Positions 61,356-64,000 of a stretch of 64,000 nt of DNA are shown one piece after another. The DNA comes from Maricaulis sp017643475 (GTDB lineage Bacteria > Pseudomonadota > Alphaproteobacteria > Caulobacterales > Maricaulaceae). The notes under the pieces are model-generated. The model made no database searches and had not been told where the DNA came from. It was given only the letters and a program-made list of their open reading frames with translations. The stretch spans positions 1,364,001-1,428,000 of the forward strand of contig NZ_CP138920.1 of NCBI RefSeq assembly GCF_047123815.1. Reading direction: 5' to 3'. Numbering within the stretch: the stretch's first letter is position 1; the number at the start of each line of letters is the position of its first letter. The translations under genes and the position numbers were made by a program.

Positions 61356-63827
61356 ATGTACAAAAAACTTACGACTCTGGCTGCCATTCTCACGCTTGGC
61401 GTCAGCCCGATAGCGCTCGCCCAGGAGAGCATTTCCGAAGCCGTTGATGGTCTTGATGCCCGCGAAGGTTTCCTGACGAGCTATGTCGACACTGCGAACG
61501 GTCGTGTGCTGGTCGAGCTGACGCCACAGGCAGACGGCTCGCTGGGACGCATGATTTACACGGCCCGCCTGACCTCTGGCCTCGGCTCCAACCCTGTTGG
61601 CCTCGATCGCGGACTGGGTTCCAGCTCGGAAATCCTGCGTTTCAGCCGCGTCAATGGCCAGGTCTTCGCCGAGTTCGAGAATACGGGTTATGTCGCCCTG
61701 GGCGCCGGGGAGGAAGAAGCGGACGCTACGCGCCAGAGCTTCGCACGCTCCGTGATCTGGCAAACCAACATTATCGCGGAGAGCGATGGTCGTGTTCTCA
61801 TCGACCTGTCAGATTTCCTGGAACGTGACCAGGTTGGCACGGCGCGCACGCTGTCGCGCTCCGGCCAGGGTTCTTTCTCGGTGGATGGCGGGCGCAGTGC
61901 ACCGCTGACCGACAGTGTTCTGGTCTTTCCCGAAAACGTAGAGATCGACGCACTCCTGACCCTGCAATCCTCCTCACCGGGATCGGAAGTCCGTGCGGTA
62001 GCGCCTTCGCCAAATTCGGTGACGCTGACGATACACCATTCCTTCGTCGCCCTGCCGGATGCGGGCTACACACCCCGTATGGCCGACGACCGCGCCGGGA
62101 GCATCATCACCAGCGTCTATGACATGGCCGCGCCGCTGGACGAGCCGGTCCGCCGCTCATTTGCCTTGCGTCACCGCCTGGAACGTATTGATCCCTCCGC
62201 CACGTCTGGCCCGGTCGTGGAACCGATAGTCTATTATGTTGACCGCGGCGCCCCGGAAGTCATCCGCCAGGCCCTGATCGAGGGCGGCAACTGGTGGGGC
62301 CAGGCTTTCGAGGCTGCCGGTTTTGAAAACGCCTATCGTGTCGAGCTCCTGCCGGAAGGCGCTCACCCGGCCGATGTGCGCTACAACATGATCCAGTGGG
62401 TCCACCGCCAGACACGCGGCTGGTCCTATGGCGGCTCGGTCATCGACCCGCGCACGGGCGAGATCATCAAGGGCCACGTCATCCTGGGCAGCCAGCGCGT
62501 GCGCCAGGATCGCATGATCTTTGAAGGTTTGCTCGGCGTTGACGGAACAGGAAGCGGCGGCGCCAATGATCCGCTGGAACTGGCTCTTGCCCGCATTCGC
62601 CAGCTTTCGGCCCACGAAATCGGCCACACGATCGGCCTCGCCCATAATTTCGCGGCCAGCATTAACAACCGGGCCTCGGTGATGGATTACCCGGCCCCCT
62701 GGGTGCGCATGAGTGACGCTGGTGAGTTTGATGTCTCCCGGGCCTATGACACCGATATCGGAGAGTGGGATATCACGGCGATATCCTGGCTCTATGGCCA
62801 GGCCGCGACACCTGCCGCCGAGGCGAACCTGATCGAGGGCGTTCTGGAAGACGCCCGCGATAACGGCCTTCTCTACATCACCGACCTGCATGCGCGTGGC
62901 AGCAATGCGGCCCACCCTCTGGCCAATCTCTGGGACAATGGCCCTGACCCCGTCGCCGAGCTGCGCGAGATCATCGATGTGCGCAACGCCGCCCTGGCCG
63001 GTTTCGGCCAGCAGGTCATGGCGGCCGACCAGCCGCTGAGCTCGCTGCGCGGTGTTTTCCCGCCGATCTATCTGTATCACCGTTACCAGGCCGAAGCCGC
63101 TGCCAAGACACTGGGCGGCGTTCACTTTGCCTATGAGACAAACGCCGTTGGTGCAGCCGGCCTGCGCACCGCGTCCGCTGCGGACCAGCGCGATGCACTG
63201 GCCGCCCTGACAGCAACGCTGGAACCGGGCTTCCTGGACATCAGCGACCAGACGCTGGCCCTTTTGGCACCGGCTCCGTTCGCAGACTATGACGCGGCGG
63301 CAACGCGGGAGTTGTTCAACTCCTCCCTCTACCCGGCTTTCAGTCGCCGTGACGCAGCGGCAGCTGCCAGCCGCATCAGCCTCAATGCCATGCTGTCTTC
63401 GGGGCGGGTGGCGCGCATCGCGGATCAGTCCGCACGCGATGAGAACCAGCTGGGCCCGGACGAGCTGTTCTCCACAGTGGAAGCTGCGGTCTTCAACGCC
63501 CCGCGCGGTGAGGCAGCACGCCTGACGCCCATTCGCGAAGCCGTACAGACCGAATATGCCGATCGCCTTCTCGCCCTGGCCAGCTCGGATAATCCAGCCG
63601 TGGCTTCCCTCGGCCGGGCGCGTTTGACCGGGCTTTCACGCTTCCTGTCCCGCGGCTCCAACGCCCATCGTAACTGGTTGGCGCAGCGTATCGAGACCGG
63701 TTTGGCACGCATTGGTGAAGGCGAGGACCTTGCTGACAGTGATACCGCCATCCCGCCGGGCAGCCCGATCGGTGCCGACAGTTGCTGGCATTGCGACAGC
63801 GCCGAGCTTCTCTACGGAGCACGCTGA
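61356..63827 (+). CDS. Exported zinc-dependent metalloprotease
   Basis: An 823-residue protein with a signal peptide (LTTLAAILTLGVSPIALAQ). The central zinc site is HEIGHTIGLAH, giving HExxHxxGxxH with His420, His424 and His430 as ligands. The N-terminal 200 residues look like the DUF5117-type domain found before this metzincin-like catalytic domain, and the C-terminal part like DUF4953. Such proteins are common in Bacteroidetes and aquatic Proteobacteria; substrates are unknown. The ATG at 61356 is chosen because GAGGGG lies just upstream; the frame extends to 61317 without support. Confidence 0.87.
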   Translation: MYKKLTTLAAILTLGVSPIALAQESISEAVDGLDAREGFLTSYVDTANGRVLVELTPQADGSLGRMIYTARLTSGLGSNPVGLDRGLGSSSEILRFSRVNGQVFAEFENTGYVALGAGEEEADATRQSFARSVIWQTNIIAESDGRVLIDLSDFLERDQVGTARTLSRSGQGSFSVDGGRSAPLTDSVLVFPENVEIDALLTLQSSSPGSEVRAVAPSPNSVTLTIHHSFVALPDAGYTPRMADDRAGSIITSVYDMAAPLDEPVRRSFALRHRLERIDPSATSGPVVEPIVYYVDRGAPEVIRQALIEGGNWWGQAFEAAGFENAYRVELLPEGAHPADVRYNMIQWVHRQTRGWSYGGSVIDPRTGEIIKGHVILGSQRVRQDRMIFEGLLGVDGTGSGGANDPLELALARIRQLSAHEIGHTIGLAHNFAASINNRASVMDYPAPWVRMSDAGEFDVSRAYDTDIGEWDITAISWLYGQAATPAAEANLIEGVLEDARDNGLLYITDLHARGSNAAHPLANLWDNGPDPVAELREIIDVRNAALAGFGQQVMAADQPLSSLRGVFPPIYLYHRYQAEAAAKTLGGVHFAYETNAVGAAGLRTASAADQRDALAALTATLEPGFLDISDQTLALLAPAPFADYDAAATRELFNSSLYPAFSRRDAAAAASRISLNAMLSSGRVARIADQSARDENQLGPDELFSTVEAAVFNAPRGEAARLTPIREAVQTEYADRLLALASSDNPAVASLGRARLTGLSRFLSRGSNAHRNWLAQRIETGLARIGEGEDLADSDTAIPPGSPIGADSCWHCDSAELLYGAR

Positions 63828-64000
63828 CTCTTGCCTTTCTCTCCCGGTCCGCCGGGCCGGGAGAGAATGAAAGTGGCGGACGCCGTGAGCACCAGCGCCT
63901 GGGTCAGAAGGATCCACCAGCCCAGCCCCATGAACCAGCTCAAGGCGAAAGCCCCGATCATCACAGCGATGGCGATGATCTTGGAATTGCGATCAATGGC
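63812..64000 (-). CDS. C-terminal end of a membrane protein, cut by the window edge
   Basis: 62 codons on the minus strand run off the right end of the window and stop at TAG (63812-63814). They encode two hydrophobic segments (IIAIAVMIGAFALSWF and WWILLTQALVLTASATFIL) and a charged tail SRPGGPGEKGKSQRAP. The family cannot be named. It overlaps the metalloprotease 3' end by 16 bases. Confidence 0.5.
   Translation of the reverse strand, partial: AIDRNSKIIAIAVMIGAFALSWFMGLGWWILLTQALVLTASATFILSRPGGPGEKGKSQRAP

Noticed and set aside
63838..63866. CTCTCCCGG...CCGGGAGAG inverted repeat as a terminator
   Set aside because: No T-run follows on either strand and it lies inside a minus-strand coding frame, so I did not call a terminator.

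Overview
The window looks like the chromosome of a marine or freshwater alphaproteobacterium of the Caulobacterales/Maricaulales/Hyphomonadaceae type. This is inferred from high GC coding DNA, tryptophan-halogenase arrays beside glycoside hydrolases, a TonB-dependent receptor coupled to hydrolases, a stand-alone homocysteine-binding half of MetH, and many IS6-family insertion sequences. No rRNA, CRISPR array or prophage was seen. Genus was not determined.

Layout. (1) 1-17.2 kb is a polysaccharide-utilisation region. Four translationally coupled flavin-dependent halogenase-like genes lead into a GH9 glucanase that carries an in-frame amber codon, then an intact lipoprotein GH3 glucosidase. A convergent operon follows: SSS sugar transporter, gluconokinase, a frameshifted second GH3, an SMP-30 lactonase and a GntP permease. 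Palindromic LacI-type operator-like sites lie at three places in this region. (2) 17.3-31.4 kb is an IS6-rich zone. It holds six full-length IS6-family copies (two with dead transposases) and two end remnants. Between them sit a double-PAS chemoreceptor, an alpha/beta hydrolase, cysS, hisI, the homocysteine-binding half of methionine synthase, and an AraC/DUF1772/NmrA cassette. (3) 31.4-37.9 kb is a probable cyanophycin/beta-aspartyl-peptide utilisation operon: TonB receptor, YfcC-type permease, exported cyanophycinase and isoaspartyl peptidase. (4) 37.9-47.9 kb looks acquired and is less GC-rich. It contains a broken ATP-grasp peptide-ligase remnant, a serine beta-lactamase-like hydrolase, a TAP-family peptidase, a CPBP protease, a LytS/LytR two-component pair whose kinase is frameshifted, an alpha/beta hydrolase, IS remnants and the seventh full IS6 copy. 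(5) 48.0-64 kb is mostly housekeeping: tRNA-Ser(GGA), serB and serA tail to tail, endonuclease V, ppa, gltB-gltD, a GntR regulator, a hydroxyproline epimerase/deaminase pair, and a large zinc metalloprotease.

The most unusual observations are these. A halogenase paralogue inside the coupled array has lost both catalytic residues. Two of the three glucan hydrolases are knocked out by single-base changes. A 141-bp copy of the tRNA-Ser 3' flank is trapped exactly between two IS6 copies, with 5 mismatches to the original next to the tRNA. The cysS C-terminus is encoded by an IS end. A decayed graspetide-type ATP-grasp gene lies downstream of a small Ser/Thr/Asp-rich peptide ORF. All family assignments come from reading motifs; no database search was run.
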